A stretch of DNA of 64,000 nt, taken from contig NZ_LZZS01000005.1 in NCBI RefSeq assembly GCF_014170335.1, positions 434,001-498,000 of the forward strand, in the 5' to 3' direction. The first letter of the stretch is position 1; every line of letters begins with the position of its first letter. A program made the translations under genes and the position numbers. This DNA is from Achromobacter sp. UMC46 (lineage in GTDB: Bacteria > Pseudomonadota > Gammaproteobacteria > Burkholderiales > Burkholderiaceae_B). Below, in pieces: positions 54,655 through 63,585 of this stretch. Under the pieces are notes generated by a model. That model saw nothing but the letters and a program-made list of their open reading frames with translations. It was not told the DNA's origin and did not search any database.

Positions 54655-55470
54655 ATGGCCAATCGTTCCTATCTCTACAGCTTGAGCAACCGTCCCAGCT
54701 CCTACTCGGACCGACCGGAGACGATTTCCGGGCTGTCCGAATGGCCTTACGACGTGCCATTCATGTACCGCCTGCTCGTGTCGGGAGATCCGCAGCTTTG
54801 CGCATCGCTTATCGCCGACGGATTCGATAGCGATGAGTCCGAAGAAAAGACGCGGCTCTACGCCATCAGCAGCCGCTTCGATGCCGGCTTCGAACGGGTC
54901 AAGCGCTTCGCGGAGATTGTCCGGGCTATGGCGGCGCACCCATCGATAGATGGGCTGCAACCTGCCGTCCCGCCGCAATCATTGTCCTTGATCAGCCGGC
55001 TGAAGCAGATGTTTGCGCCAGGCCGAGACGCATCAATAGACACGGCGCAGGCGACCACGCCCCCTCCGGCGATCGACGAACTGCTCTCCAGTCTCGACGA
55101 GACGATCGCGTTTCTGGAAGCCCACCGCGACACGTATCTGCTGTTGGAAACAGTCGAACTGGACACCATGTCCGAATCTGAAGAAGCCCCGTTGAAGGCA
55201 TGCGTGGAACAGGAAATCATGCGATGCGTACAGGCAGGGGCTGCCCTGGATGCGCTTCCGGCAGACGTCCAACAGGCAGCGCAACAACTGATATTGGTGA
55301 CCCGGCAAACCGGCACGCCGCCGCTGGATGCCTTTTTCGGCTTGCATTTGGACAATGAATTCGACAGCACGCACGCGGGCACAACGGAGCACCCGTTGGG
55401 GTTGGAGTGGTCCGACACGTTGTACTTCGATCTTTTCAACCGCAGCGAATTCGACGCGCAAAACGACTAG
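54655..55470 (+). CDS. Hypothetical protein, possible immunity-type family
   Basis: 271 aa from MANRSYLYSLSNRPSSYSDR, preceded by the second unit of the tandem duplication. The opening block (RPETISGLSEWPYDVPFMYR then LLVSGDPQLCASLI) looks conserved and matches proteins often found near polymorphic-toxin immunity genes. The centre is rich in Pro/Ala, and the C-terminus ends LEWSDTLYFDLFNRSEF. Cytosolic. It lies 84 bp after the previous gene on the same strand; function not established. Confidence 0.65.
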   Translation: MANRSYLYSLSNRPSSYSDRPETISGLSEWPYDVPFMYRLLVSGDPQLCASLIADGFDSDESEEKTRLYAISSRFDAGFERVKRFAEIVRAMAAHPSIDGLQPAVPPQSLSLISRLKQMFAPGRDASIDTAQATTPPPAIDELLSSLDETIAFLEAHRDTYLLLETVELDTMSESEEAPLKACVEQEIMRCVQAGAALDALPADVQQAAQQLILVTRQTGTPPLDAFFGLHLDNEFDSTHAGTTEHPLGLEWSDTLYFDLFNRSEFDAQND

Positions 55471-55513
55471 CAGACGCCCTCCTCTGTCAGCCTAAGCCCC
55501 TGAAATAGCGCCA

Positions 55514-55553
55514 CATTTGTTACTCCCTGGCGCCCCCCGATGGTGCAAAACTG
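55514..55553 (+). promoter_or_regulatory. Conserved promoter-like block upstream of the intact DUF899 gene
   Basis: ATTTGTTACTCCC and GGTGCAAAACTG as in the pseudogene's upstream region, in the same order and distance. Confidence 0.5.
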
Positions 55554-55588
55554 TCTTTACATCACCGCACTTCGGAGGGTTTTCAGCC

Positions 55589-56389
55589 ATGACCACGCCT
55601 ACCCAAGCTACCGGCCAATCCAGCCGGCCCGCTATACAGACGCCCCCCATCGTCACCCCCGACGAATGGGAATCCGCCCGGCAGCAGCTCCTACTCAAAG
55701 AGAAAGCCCAAACTCGTGCCCGTGACGCGTTGGCGGCGCAACGCCGCCGCATGCCTTGGACGCCCGTCGACCGCGAATATGTCTTCGAGGGCCCTGACGG
55801 TTCCGTCACCCTGCACGACCTCTTCGACAACCGCCGACAGCTCATCGTCTACCGCGCCTTCTTCGAACCCGGGGTCTATGGCTGGCCAGAACATGCGTGC
55901 CGTGGCTGCTCGATGGTGGCGGATCAGGTCGCACACCTGGCCCACTTGAATGCCCGCGACACGACTCTGGTCTTTGTGTCGCGGGCCCCGCAAGCCGACA
56001 TCGCCCGCTTGAAGGCCAGCATGGGCTGGACGATGCCGTGGTTCACGCTGACCGATAGTTTCGATCAAGACTTCGGGGTGGATGAATGGCACGGGACGAA
56101 CGTGTTCTTCCGCGATGGCACTCGCGTGTTTCGCACGTACTTTCTGAATAATCGCGGCGACGAGCAGATGGGCGGGACGTGGAATTATCTGGACATCACG
56201 CCGCTAGGCCGGCAAGAGGTCTGGGAGGATTCCCCTGAAGGCTATCCCCAAACCCAGACCTATAAATGGTGGAACTGGCACGACAGCTATGTCGCGGACG
56301 CGCCGCCGGATCAGAAGTGGGTAGAGATATCTGATGCGGGCGAGAAGGCGTTCAGGGACCATTGCGACGGGGCTAAGCCATCGACGTAG
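55589..56389 (+). CDS. DUF899 family thioredoxin-like protein
   Basis: 266 aa from the ATG preceded by GGAGGG; the longer frame adds unlikely sequence. The family pattern is clear: RMPWTPVDREYVFEGPDGSV, LIVYRAFFEPGVYGWPEHAC then RGCSMVADQVAHL with a CxxC-like pair, FVSRAPQADIARLKASMGW, and FRTYFLNNRGDEQMGGTWNY. Thioredoxin-like fold related to peroxiredoxins (AhpC/TSA). Substrate unknown. A broken paralogue lies 2.7 kb upstream. Confidence 0.88.
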   Translation: MTTPTQATGQSSRPAIQTPPIVTPDEWESARQQLLLKEKAQTRARDALAAQRRRMPWTPVDREYVFEGPDGSVTLHDLFDNRRQLIVYRAFFEPGVYGWPEHACRGCSMVADQVAHLAHLNARDTTLVFVSRAPQADIARLKASMGWTMPWFTLTDSFDQDFGVDEWHGTNVFFRDGTRVFRTYFLNNRGDEQMGGTWNYLDITPLGRQEVWEDSPEGYPQTQTYKWWNWHDSYVADAPPDQKWVEISDAGEKAFRDHCDGAKPST

Positions 56390-56620
56390 CCGTCACGCTC
56401 TGAACGCACGCCGCGCTAATTTTTTAGCCACCGCCAAGCACAGGGCGACGAGCGGTTCAAGGCCGGGGCTTCCCACAGATCTTCACACTCGATCACAACC
56501 CTGCGGTACGCAATCGTCGGGCCCAGTCGCACAATGCGTGGCGTCCCTCTCCATCGCCGCGTAATCACAAGTTTGCAGGGCGTCGAGGGATGAATCTTTA
56601 GCCTTCACAGGATATGCATC

Positions 56621-56920
56621 ATGCCGACCTTTCACCGAATGCATCCGATGGCAGCCGCTGTGCTGCTAAGTGCCATGGCGGCTGCTACGGCCGCGCCTGT
56701 CCCGCCCGCCCCGGCACGCGCGCCCACCAAGCCTGTGGCTGCCCAGGACACCGACCCGACCGCCAGCCCAGTTTCCGCCTCGCAAGAAAGGCTGCGTATT
56801 GGCCTGTCAGATAGCAGCACAAAGCTGGTCCTGCCCTGGTTCATCACTGAACTGAAAGACGCGGTCAATGACGGCAAATCGGTCGAGGAGACCGCCAATG
56901 GGCTTGCGCAGGGTCTGTAA
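56621..56920 (+). CDS. Small exported hypothetical protein
   Basis: 99 aa. Signal peptide (about 1-25, MAAAVLLSAMAAATAAPV) and a Pro/Ala linker, then a short helical end (LPWFITELKDAVNDGKSVEE). AGGAT precedes the ATG at short distance. No family recognised. It converges with a lipoprotein gene five bases away. Confidence 0.55.
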   Translation: MPTFHRMHPMAAAVLLSAMAAATAAPVPPAPARAPTKPVAAQDTDPTASPVSASQERLRIGLSDSSTKLVLPWFITELKDAVNDGKSVEETANGLAQGL

Positions 56921-56925
56921 GCCGA

Positions 56926-57309
56926 TCATTTTTTCGGCGCGAAGCGCACCTTGATCGGTATCCCGGGCTTATCCGTCGTGGACTGCGGACCGTATTCCGG
57001 ATTGAACGATGGGTGCCAGGCCCGTAGCTCGGTGTCCGACAACCACTCAAGCTGCAATTGTTCTTCCGGCGTAGGGGCGTCGAATTGCACCAGGGCTTTC
57101 ACGGCGGATTGGCATGCTTCCGAGACGCCTGACTCCAGAACGGAAACCTGTGCTTTCTCGGTCCAAGTCAGAGACCCGGATTGCGGGCATTTGCGGACTT
57201 CGACGTGATACTTCCCGTTGGGCGACGGCAGATCGACGATGATCTTGTTGGGGCCACACGCCGTCAACAGGACGGAAATGCCAAGCAGGAGCGGGAGGCT
57301 TTTTTTCAT
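56926..57309 (-). CDS. Predicted lipoprotein
   Basis: 127 aa from MKKSLPLLLGISVLLTACGP with lipobox LTAC; AAGG upstream. The long upstream frame overlaps the divergent promoter and is not credible. The mature part reads IIVDLPSPNGKYHVEVRKCP then QSGSLTWTEKAQVSVLE, and ends in basic residues (KVRFAPKK). Family unknown. Confidence 0.75.
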   Translation of the reverse strand: MKKSLPLLLGISVLLTACGPNKIIVDLPSPNGKYHVEVRKCPQSGSLTWTEKAQVSVLESGVSEACQSAVKALVQFDAPTPEEQLQLEWLSDTELRAWHPSFNPEYGPQSTTDKPGIPIKVRFAPKK

Positions 57310-57545
57310 TGGTGAACCTTCTTGCCGTTGGACCAGCGGGGCTTCGAAACAGCTGGGGATGATACCGTGCGATGCGGTATGGGCGGCCTGCGACCTGTTA
57401 ACTAAATATGCTAAAGATGGCCGCTCTGGATCTACAATTTCAACCTCGCTGAATCCGCCGCCGGACTCCATCCCCAGCGCGCCCCATATCGGCATCGGCC
57501 GCGGCGATCAGCGCATCCCCCCGTCTCATTGACCAGGAGCGTTGC

Positions 57546-57974
57546 ATGCTGAACCGGGAACGATATCGCGGCCGCTTGATCGACCATATCGGATTGGTCG
57601 TTCGCGATTTTGCCGCCAGTAAGGCCTTCTACACCGCCGTCTTCAAAGCGCTGAATATCCCCATTGGCGGCTCGGACGAGCGCAATCTGTGGGCGGATGA
57701 GCTGTTTATCTCGACGTCCGACAGCGACGAGGTGGAAGGCCACCTGACCGGCCGCATACACCTGGCATTCCAGGCGCAGGATCGGGCCATGGTGGATGCG
57801 TTCTACCGCGCGGCGATGGCGCAAGGCGGCCGGGACAACGGAGCCCCGGGCGAACGGTCTTACCACCCGGGCTATTACGCTGCGTTTGTGCTGGACCCGG
57901 ACGGCAACAATATTGAAGCGGTGTTCCGCGGAGCGTCCGAACGCAGCGCGGCTGCCGTGCGAATCCGGTATTAG
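57546..57974 (+). CDS. Glyoxalase/VOC-superfamily protein
   Basis: 142 aa, AGGAG before the ATG. VOC signature: LIDHIGLVVRDFAASKAFYT with the metal-ligand His, IHLAFQAQDRAMVDAFYRAA, then YYAAFVLDPDGNNIEAVFRG with the metal-ligand Glu. Single-domain form that acts as a dimer. Reaction not identifiable (dioxygenase, glyoxalase or resistance type). Confidence 0.9.
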   Translation: MLNRERYRGRLIDHIGLVVRDFAASKAFYTAVFKALNIPIGGSDERNLWADELFISTSDSDEVEGHLTGRIHLAFQAQDRAMVDAFYRAAMAQGGRDNGAPGERSYHPGYYAAFVLDPDGNNIEAVFRGASERSAAAVRIRY

Positions 57975-57983
57975 CGCGCCGCC

Positions 57984-59897
57984 CTACCCCTGCTGGCTCA
58001 ACGCCCGGGCGATCCGGTTGCGCGACACCGTCGTCTTCGGCACCTTGAACGGGAACCACGTCCGCACGTCTTCTTCCAGCCCGATGCCGTGCATGTAGTT
58101 GTAGATCGCCTTCTTCAGCGCTTTACCCAATGCATCATGATCCACCCCGGTCGGATCATGAAAACCGATATCGTTCTTGGCGAATGTCACGTCGGGCAGC
58201 GGCTGTAGCGTCACCCCGTATTCCTCGGGATTCTTCCCCACCGGCGAGTGCACCGTACAGGCGAAGCGGTGGAAGAAGCCGCTTTGAATACAGCCGTTTT
58301 CGAACAGCTGCCGTACATATTCCAGCGCGTCCACGGTGTCTTGCACCGTTTGCGTGGGAAAGCCGTACATCAAATACGCGTGCACCAGGATGCCGGCGTC
58401 GGTGAAGGCGCGTGTGACGCGGGCCACCTGGTCCACGGACACGCCCTTCTTCATCAAGGTCAGCAACCGGTCCGACGCGACTTCCAGGCCGCCTGATACG
58501 GCGATGCAGCCGCTGTCGGCCAGCAGTTCGCATAGCTCCGGGCTGAAGGTCTTTTCGAATCGGATGTTGCCCCACCACGAAATCCCGGCGTTGCGGTCGA
58601 TCAGTTCGGTGGCCAGCGCCTTCAGCGATTTGGGCGGTGCGGCTTCGTCGACGAAGTGGAAACCGGTCTGCCCGGTTTCGCGGACGATGGCTTCGATGCG
58701 GTCGGCCAGCACGGAGGCCGATGCGCCTTCGTAGCGGCCGATGTAGTCCAGGCTGACGTCACAGAAGCTGCATTTCTTCCAGTAGCAGCCGTGCGCCACG
58801 GTCAGCTTGTTCCAGCGGCCGTCGCTCCACAGGCGATTCATGGGGTTCAGCATGTCCAGCAGCGACAGGTAGCGGTCCAGCGGCAGGCCGTCCCAGGTGG
58901 GCGTGCCCACTTCGGCAAACGCCACGTCGGGTTCGACCAGGTTCACGTACTTGACCTCGCCCGAGTCCTTGTCTCGCACGAAGGTGCGCACCAGGCGCTG
59001 GCGTGAGCGTTTGCCTTGCACGTGTTCCAGCAGGGCCAGCAAGGGGCGTTCGCCCGCATCCAGGCAGACGAAGTCGAAGTAGTCGAAGACGCGCGGGTCT
59101 TTCAGTTCGCGCAGTTCGGTGTTGACGAAGCCGCCGCCCAGCACGGTGATGATGCTGGGGTCTTGCGCCTTGATGGTTTGGGCGATGCGGAACGCGGCGT
59201 AGACGGCGCCGGGGAACGGCACCGACAGCAGCACCATGGTCGGCGTGTGGCGGGCCAGCGCGTCAAGCGTCAGTTCGCGCAGCGTGTCGTCCACCAGCGT
59301 GGGCGGGGACGCCAGGGCGTTGGCCAGGGGGTCGAAGGTGGGCTGGCTGCCCGCCAGGGATTCGGCGTAGCGCACGAATTCGAAGCGGGGGTCGATGGCG
59401 TCCCGCAGCACGTCGGCCAAATCGTTCAGGTACAGGGTGGCCAGGTGCTTGGCGCGGTCGTGCAAGCCCAGCGCGCCGAATGCCCAACCCAAGGGGTCGC
59501 CGCCCTCTTCGTCCAGGTAGACGTCCAATGAGCTGAACCGGGGACCTTCGGGCAGGAAATGGCGGCCGACGATGCGGTGCGCCAGGGTGGAATCCCGGCC
59601 TTGCAGGAAGGCGATCGTGGGGCCGATGGTGGACAAGTAGCGTGACTGCATCGCCACGAACGCCTGGATGGGGGGCGTGTGCTTGGCGATCGGCATCGCC
59701 TCGATGCGCGCCGCCACGGCGCGCAGGCCGTCGGTGGACAGCAGGCGCAGAACCAGCGCCAGCGCCAGGTCTTCCTGGAAGGCTGTGACATCGCGCGAGC
59801 GCAGGAAGCCCGTCAGGTAGGCGGTGGACGGGTAAGGGGTATTCAACTGCGTCATCGGCGGGATGACCGACAGCACGCGTACAGGCGAGGTGGACAT
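57984..59897 (-). CDS. B12-binding radical SAM protein
   Basis: 637 aa from MSTSPVRVLSVIPPMTQLNT; the in-frame extension overlaps the divergent gene. The N-terminal half has a B12-binding-like part (VYAAFRIAQTIKAQDPSIIT then VLGGGFVNTELRELKD). The radical SAM core follows with cluster cysteines in HGCYWKKCSFCDVS, spaced CX4CX2C rather than the usual CX3CX2C, as in some B12 members. Then WWGNIRFEKTFSPEL, SGGLEVASDRLL and HAYLMYGFPTQTVQDTVDAL. Makes a 5'-deoxyadenosyl radical; product unknown. Divergent from the gene at 60049. Confidence 0.85.
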   Translation of the reverse strand: MSTSPVRVLSVIPPMTQLNTPYPSTAYLTGFLRSRDVTAFQEDLALALVLRLLSTDGLRAVAARIEAMPIAKHTPPIQAFVAMQSRYLSTIGPTIAFLQGRDSTLAHRIVGRHFLPEGPRFSSLDVYLDEEGGDPLGWAFGALGLHDRAKHLATLYLNDLADVLRDAIDPRFEFVRYAESLAGSQPTFDPLANALASPPTLVDDTLRELTLDALARHTPTMVLLSVPFPGAVYAAFRIAQTIKAQDPSIITVLGGGFVNTELRELKDPRVFDYFDFVCLDAGERPLLALLEHVQGKRSRQRLVRTFVRDKDSGEVKYVNLVEPDVAFAEVGTPTWDGLPLDRYLSLLDMLNPMNRLWSDGRWNKLTVAHGCYWKKCSFCDVSLDYIGRYEGASASVLADRIEAIVRETGQTGFHFVDEAAPPKSLKALATELIDRNAGISWWGNIRFEKTFSPELCELLADSGCIAVSGGLEVASDRLLTLMKKGVSVDQVARVTRAFTDAGILVHAYLMYGFPTQTVQDTVDALEYVRQLFENGCIQSGFFHRFACTVHSPVGKNPEEYGVTLQPLPDVTFAKNDIGFHDPTGVDHDALGKALKKAIYNYMHGIGLEEDVRTWFPFKVPKTTVSRNRIARALSQQG

Positions 59898-60048
59898 GAG
59901 GCACGGCAGGGTTGCCGTCAAAAAGCGGGGATTGGGGGAATTATAGGCAGTGCGGTGATCGGACCCCGTTACAGGGGGAGCAAGGCCGCTAAACTGGCCG
60001 CTTGCCGGCATCGCATGCCCCGCCCCCCTCCTATCCGCCAAGCCCTTG

Positions 60049-60987
60049 ATGACACACCTGTTCTCCACGCCCGGCTATCTGGCCCTGATGGCGCTGCAAC
60101 GCCGAATCCACGCATTTACCGTCGACGCGGCAGCCGAGTTGGACGGGGACATCGACCGGCCGGATCTGCCGCTATGGACCAGCGTGTATCAGTACTTGGC
60201 GATTGCGCCGCTGCACGGCGGCCTGCATGTGGAGTTCTTTGGCGATATCTGGAGCGAACCCTTCGAATGGACGCTGGCGTGCCTGGCCCGGCAGGACGTG
60301 GCCGACACTCTGGTGTCCCTGGCGTTCACCGGCCCAGACGAAGGCGCGAACGGCACGCGCGAGTGGGAATTCACGCCCCTCTTGGATAGCGGGGTGCAGT
60401 TTCCGCGCTTGCGGTTCCTGTCGATCCGCCCCACTGCGCCGGAAGACCACAACACGTCCTTGATCGTGCAGGCCGGCAGCATCATGGAAGAAGGCGGCGA
60501 GATCGCGCGGTTTGCCGCCAAAGCGCCCTACCTGACCGATCTGGTCGTGCCGAATGCGCCGGATGCCGCGTTCTTTCAGGTGCCGCTTCCGCAACTGTCG
60601 ATGCTGCGGATCGGCGGCGGGTCCGATACTCAAGGGTTCATCGACAATCTGGCCGCCTCCCGCAATTTGCCTGCGCTGGGGTTGCTGGATTTCACGGAAT
60701 CTACCGAGCTGCAATTCACCTGGGCGCATTCACGTCCCGCCGACGCGGTGACGCCCTTCGCCGCCTATGAAAGGCTGTTCGCCAGCCCCGCGCTTGACCC
60801 CGTGCATTCGCTGCGTCTGCGCAACACCTGCCTTAGCCTGGAAGAACTGCAGGCGCTGGGCGCCATGCGGCCCTCGCTGCAATTCATGGTGATGCAGGCG
60901 ACGCAAGGCGGCTACGTCAGCCATTTCGCCCAGAACGTTTTCCCGTGGCAGCACCTGGTGCAAGCGGATCCCGGCCGCCAAGGCTGA
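60049..60987 (+). CDS. Hypothetical protein with leucine-rich-repeat-like segments
   Basis: 312 aa from the ATG at 60049. Leucine-rich, with LPQLSMLRIGGGSD, LPALGLLDFTESTELQF and LRLRNTCLSLEELQALGAMR spaced like LRR turns. No signal peptide. Divergent from the radical SAM gene, with the start inside that gene's unused leader. Function unknown; a protein-interaction role is possible. Confidence 0.6.
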   Translation: MTHLFSTPGYLALMALQRRIHAFTVDAAAELDGDIDRPDLPLWTSVYQYLAIAPLHGGLHVEFFGDIWSEPFEWTLACLARQDVADTLVSLAFTGPDEGANGTREWEFTPLLDSGVQFPRLRFLSIRPTAPEDHNTSLIVQAGSIMEEGGEIARFAAKAPYLTDLVVPNAPDAAFFQVPLPQLSMLRIGGGSDTQGFIDNLAASRNLPALGLLDFTESTELQFTWAHSRPADAVTPFAAYERLFASPALDPVHSLRLRNTCLSLEELQALGAMRPSLQFMVMQATQGGYVSHFAQNVFPWQHLVQADPGRQG

Positions 60988-61006
60988 GTCAACAAACAGT
61001 TTCCCC

Positions 61007-61435
61007 ATGCGCAATCCCGACCCTTTCGCCCCGCCCAAGAAACAGCGCCCTGTGCGCCAGAACTCCCTGCTGTGGATCCTTGAACCGCTGGAGCGGGACG
61101 CCGAGTACACGCGCCGGAAGATGTTCGGTTGCGATGCGGCGTATCTGGACGGGCTGCTGTATCTAGTAGTGGCCGACCGCGAAGCCCCCTGGAACGGCGT
61201 CATGGTTTGCACCTCGCACGAACGCCAGGCCGCGCTGATCGCGGATTTACCAAACCTGGTTCCGCATCCGGAATTGGGAAAATGGCTATACCTGCCACAG
61301 GACGACGAAGCCTTCGAGGGAACCGCGGCGCAGCTGGTCGCGCTGGCGCTGGCGCGCGACCCTCGGTTCGGGGTCGTCCCTAAACCGAAAGCGCGGCGCC
61401 GCAAGCCGTGGCGGACCGGCGATGACGCCGGTTGA
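61007..61435 (+). CDS. TfoX-N-like small protein
   Basis: 142 aa. The pattern RRKMFGCDAAYLDGLLYLVV then LGKWLYLPQDDEAF resembles the TfoX N-terminal domain (MFGG...F). The basic tail (KPKARRRKPW) could bind nucleic acid. It lies 19 bp after the LRR-like gene, so the two may be cotranscribed. Function unknown. Confidence 0.6.
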   Translation: MRNPDPFAPPKKQRPVRQNSLLWILEPLERDAEYTRRKMFGCDAAYLDGLLYLVVADREAPWNGVMVCTSHERQAALIADLPNLVPHPELGKWLYLPQDDEAFEGTAAQLVALALARDPRFGVVPKPKARRRKPWRTGDDAG

Positions 61436-61437
61436 CG

Positions 61438-62466
61438 CTAGTGCGCCACCCGCACGACCAGCTTGCCGAAGTTGCGCCCTTCCAGAAGGCCGATGAACGC
61501 CTCCGGCGCCTGCTCCAACCCGTCAACCACGTCTTCGCGCCAGCGCAGCTTCCCTTCCTGGATCCACTGCCCCGCCTGGCGCAGGAATTCCTCCTGCTGC
61601 GCGGCCATGAACTCATACACGATGAACCCGCGCAGCGTGATGCTCTTGGCCAGAATCTGGCGCATTGTGGCGGGCAAGCGGTCGGGGCCGCTGGATGCCG
61701 ACGGGTCGTCGTTGTAGTTCGCGATCAGGCCGCACACCGGCACGCGGGCGAAATCGTTCAGCAGCGGCACCACCGCGTCCCATACCTGGCCGCTGACGTT
61801 CTCGAAGTAGACGTCGATGCCGTCCGGGCAGGCTTGCGCCAGCTTTTCCGCAAAGTCGGGCGCCTGGTGGTCAACGACCGCGTCAAAGCCCAGTTCATTT
61901 TTCACGAAGGCGCATTTCTCAGGGCCGCCGGCAATGCCCACGGCGCGCGCGCCCTTGATGCGGGCGATCTGGCCCACGACTGAGCCGACCGCGCCGCTGG
62001 CGGCGGCGACGACGACGGTTTCACCGGGTTTGGGTTGGCCGATGTTGAGAAGACCCGTGTATGCGGTGATTCCCGGCATCCCCAATACGCCCAAGGCGGT
62101 GGACGGCGGCGCCAGCGCGGGGTCGAGGCGGCGCAGGCCGCTGCCGTCGGATAGCGCGTAGCGTTGCCAGCCGGATTCGGACAGCACGATATCCCCTTCG
62201 CGCCAGTGGGCGTGGCGGGACGCCTTGACCCGGGCGACCGTGCCGCCCACGATGACGTCGCCGATATCGATGGGCGGCGCGTACGATTTGGCTGCGCTGA
62301 TGCGCCAGCGCATGTAGGGGTCCAGAGACAGGGTCAGGGTCTCCAGCAAGACCTGCCCATCGCCAGGTTCGGGGATTGGCGCATGTTCAAAGCGGAAGTC
62401 GCTGGTTTTGGGGCGCCCTACGGGGCGGGAGGCGAGGACGACGCGCAGGTTTCGGGGTTCAGACAT
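61438..62466 (-). CDS. NADP-dependent oxidoreductase, CurA/YncB-type (MDR superfamily)
   Basis: 342 aa. ASRPVGRPKTSDFRFEHAPI at the start, then LSLDPYMRWRISAAKSY and the nucleotide-binding VVVAAASGAVGSVVGQIARI. No zinc ligands, as in leukotriene B4 dehydrogenase/curcumin reductase relatives. It reduces enones or similar double bonds with NADPH. Divergent from a LysR gene with about 110 bp between them, so that regulator probably controls it. Confidence 0.93.
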   Translation of the reverse strand: MSEPRNLRVVLASRPVGRPKTSDFRFEHAPIPEPGDGQVLLETLTLSLDPYMRWRISAAKSYAPPIDIGDVIVGGTVARVKASRHAHWREGDIVLSESGWQRYALSDGSGLRRLDPALAPPSTALGVLGMPGITAYTGLLNIGQPKPGETVVVAAASGAVGSVVGQIARIKGARAVGIAGGPEKCAFVKNELGFDAVVDHQAPDFAEKLAQACPDGIDVYFENVSGQVWDAVVPLLNDFARVPVCGLIANYNDDPSASSGPDRLPATMRQILAKSITLRGFIVYEFMAAQQEEFLRQAGQWIQEGKLRWREDVVDGLEQAPEAFIGLLEGRNFGKLVVRVAH

Positions 62467-62576
62467 GGGGAATCTCCGTGATTCGGGTTAGCCGGTTTAG
62501 CGACAACTCGATCCTAGGCATCCGCAAGAGATAAAGGTAGACTGAATTCTCATAATTCAGACTTAACGGATTGATA

Positions 62577-63476
62577 ATGTCAGGCGACTTCGACCCTGCC
62601 CTGTTGCGTACCTTTGTGGCCGTTTGCCGCTATGGCAGCCTGAGCCGCGCCGCGGACCAGGCCGGGCGGGCGCAGTCGGCGCTAAGCACCCAAATCCGGC
62701 GGCTGGAAGACATGGTGGGCAAGCGGCTGTTGCACCGCACGGGCCGCGGCATGTCGCCCACGACCGAAGGCGAGTTGCTGCTTAGCTATGCCAACCGCAT
62801 CCTGGCGCTGGGCGAAGCGGCGTCGGCCCGGCTACGGGAACGCGCCGTCGCCGGCAGCGTCCGGATCGGCCTGTCGGAAGACGTGGCGGTAGCCGCCCTG
62901 CCCGCCGCGCTGGGCCGGTTGAAGCGTTCGTGCCCCCAGCTGCATCTGGAGATCGTGGTGGACGACGGCGAAAGACTGGCCACGCGCTGGCAAGAGGGCA
63001 CGCTGGATGTGGCGATAGGCGTCTGCGCCGCCTTTGTGGACGAGCCCGTCGAGACGTGGTCGGTGGATCTGCATTGGGTGTGCGGCATCGACGACGCGCC
63101 GGCCCCGGATCAGCCGCTGGACCTGATCGTGTACGCCGAGCCGTGTTCATGGCGCCGGCTGGTGTTTGACGCGTTGACCGCGGCGGGACGCGACTTCCGG
63201 GTCTCGCTGACCAGCCACAACGTGGGCGCCACCATCGCGGCGGTGGAAAACGGCTTGGGCGTGGCGGTGCTGACGACCGAATGCCTGCGGCCCGACACCA
63301 TGCGCGTGATCTCGCTAGGGACTGACGGCGCGTCAACCCTGAGCGCGCAGTTCGGCATGTATGCGTCAACGCGGCTGAACGAAAGCGGCCGGGCCGCGGT
63401 GTCGCTGTTGCGCGAAAGCCTGCGGGGCTGGACGGCGCCCAAGCTGCCGCGCGAGGCGGAATTGGCCGCGCCTTGA
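62577..63476 (+). CDS. LysR-family regulator divergent from the CurA-type reductase
   Basis: 299 aa. Helix-turn-helix LLRTFVAVCRYGSLSRAADQ then AGRAQSALSTQIRRLEDMVG, effector domain with NVGATIAAVENGLGVAVLTT. Start at the ATG 62577 (a TTG two codons upstream is possible). Divergent layout suggests control of the reductase; the TAATTCAGACTTA-like sequence in the gap could hold the site but I do not call it. Confidence 0.9.
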   Translation: MSGDFDPALLRTFVAVCRYGSLSRAADQAGRAQSALSTQIRRLEDMVGKRLLHRTGRGMSPTTEGELLLSYANRILALGEAASARLRERAVAGSVRIGLSEDVAVAALPAALGRLKRSCPQLHLEIVVDDGERLATRWQEGTLDVAIGVCAAFVDEPVETWSVDLHWVCGIDDAPAPDQPLDLIVYAEPCSWRRLVFDALTAAGRDFRVSLTSHNVGATIAAVENGLGVAVLTTECLRPDTMRVISLGTDGASTLSAQFGMYASTRLNESGRAAVSLLRESLRGWTAPKLPREAELAAP

Positions 63477-63548
63477 CGCTGAAGGCGAACCACGCGGACA
63501 GGCCGTGCGAAAAGGCATATAGTTTTTCCCCTAGCCAAACCTTCCGCC

Positions 63549-63575
63549 GGGCACCGCCCGGCCTTGCCTTTTTTG
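63549..63575 (+). terminator. Intrinsic terminator after the LysR gene
   Basis: GCCGGGC-ACC-GCCCGGC followed by CTTGCCTTTTTTG. Strong stem; the T-run begins a few bases late. Confidence 0.7.
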
Positions 63576-63585
63576 CAGACCGGAA

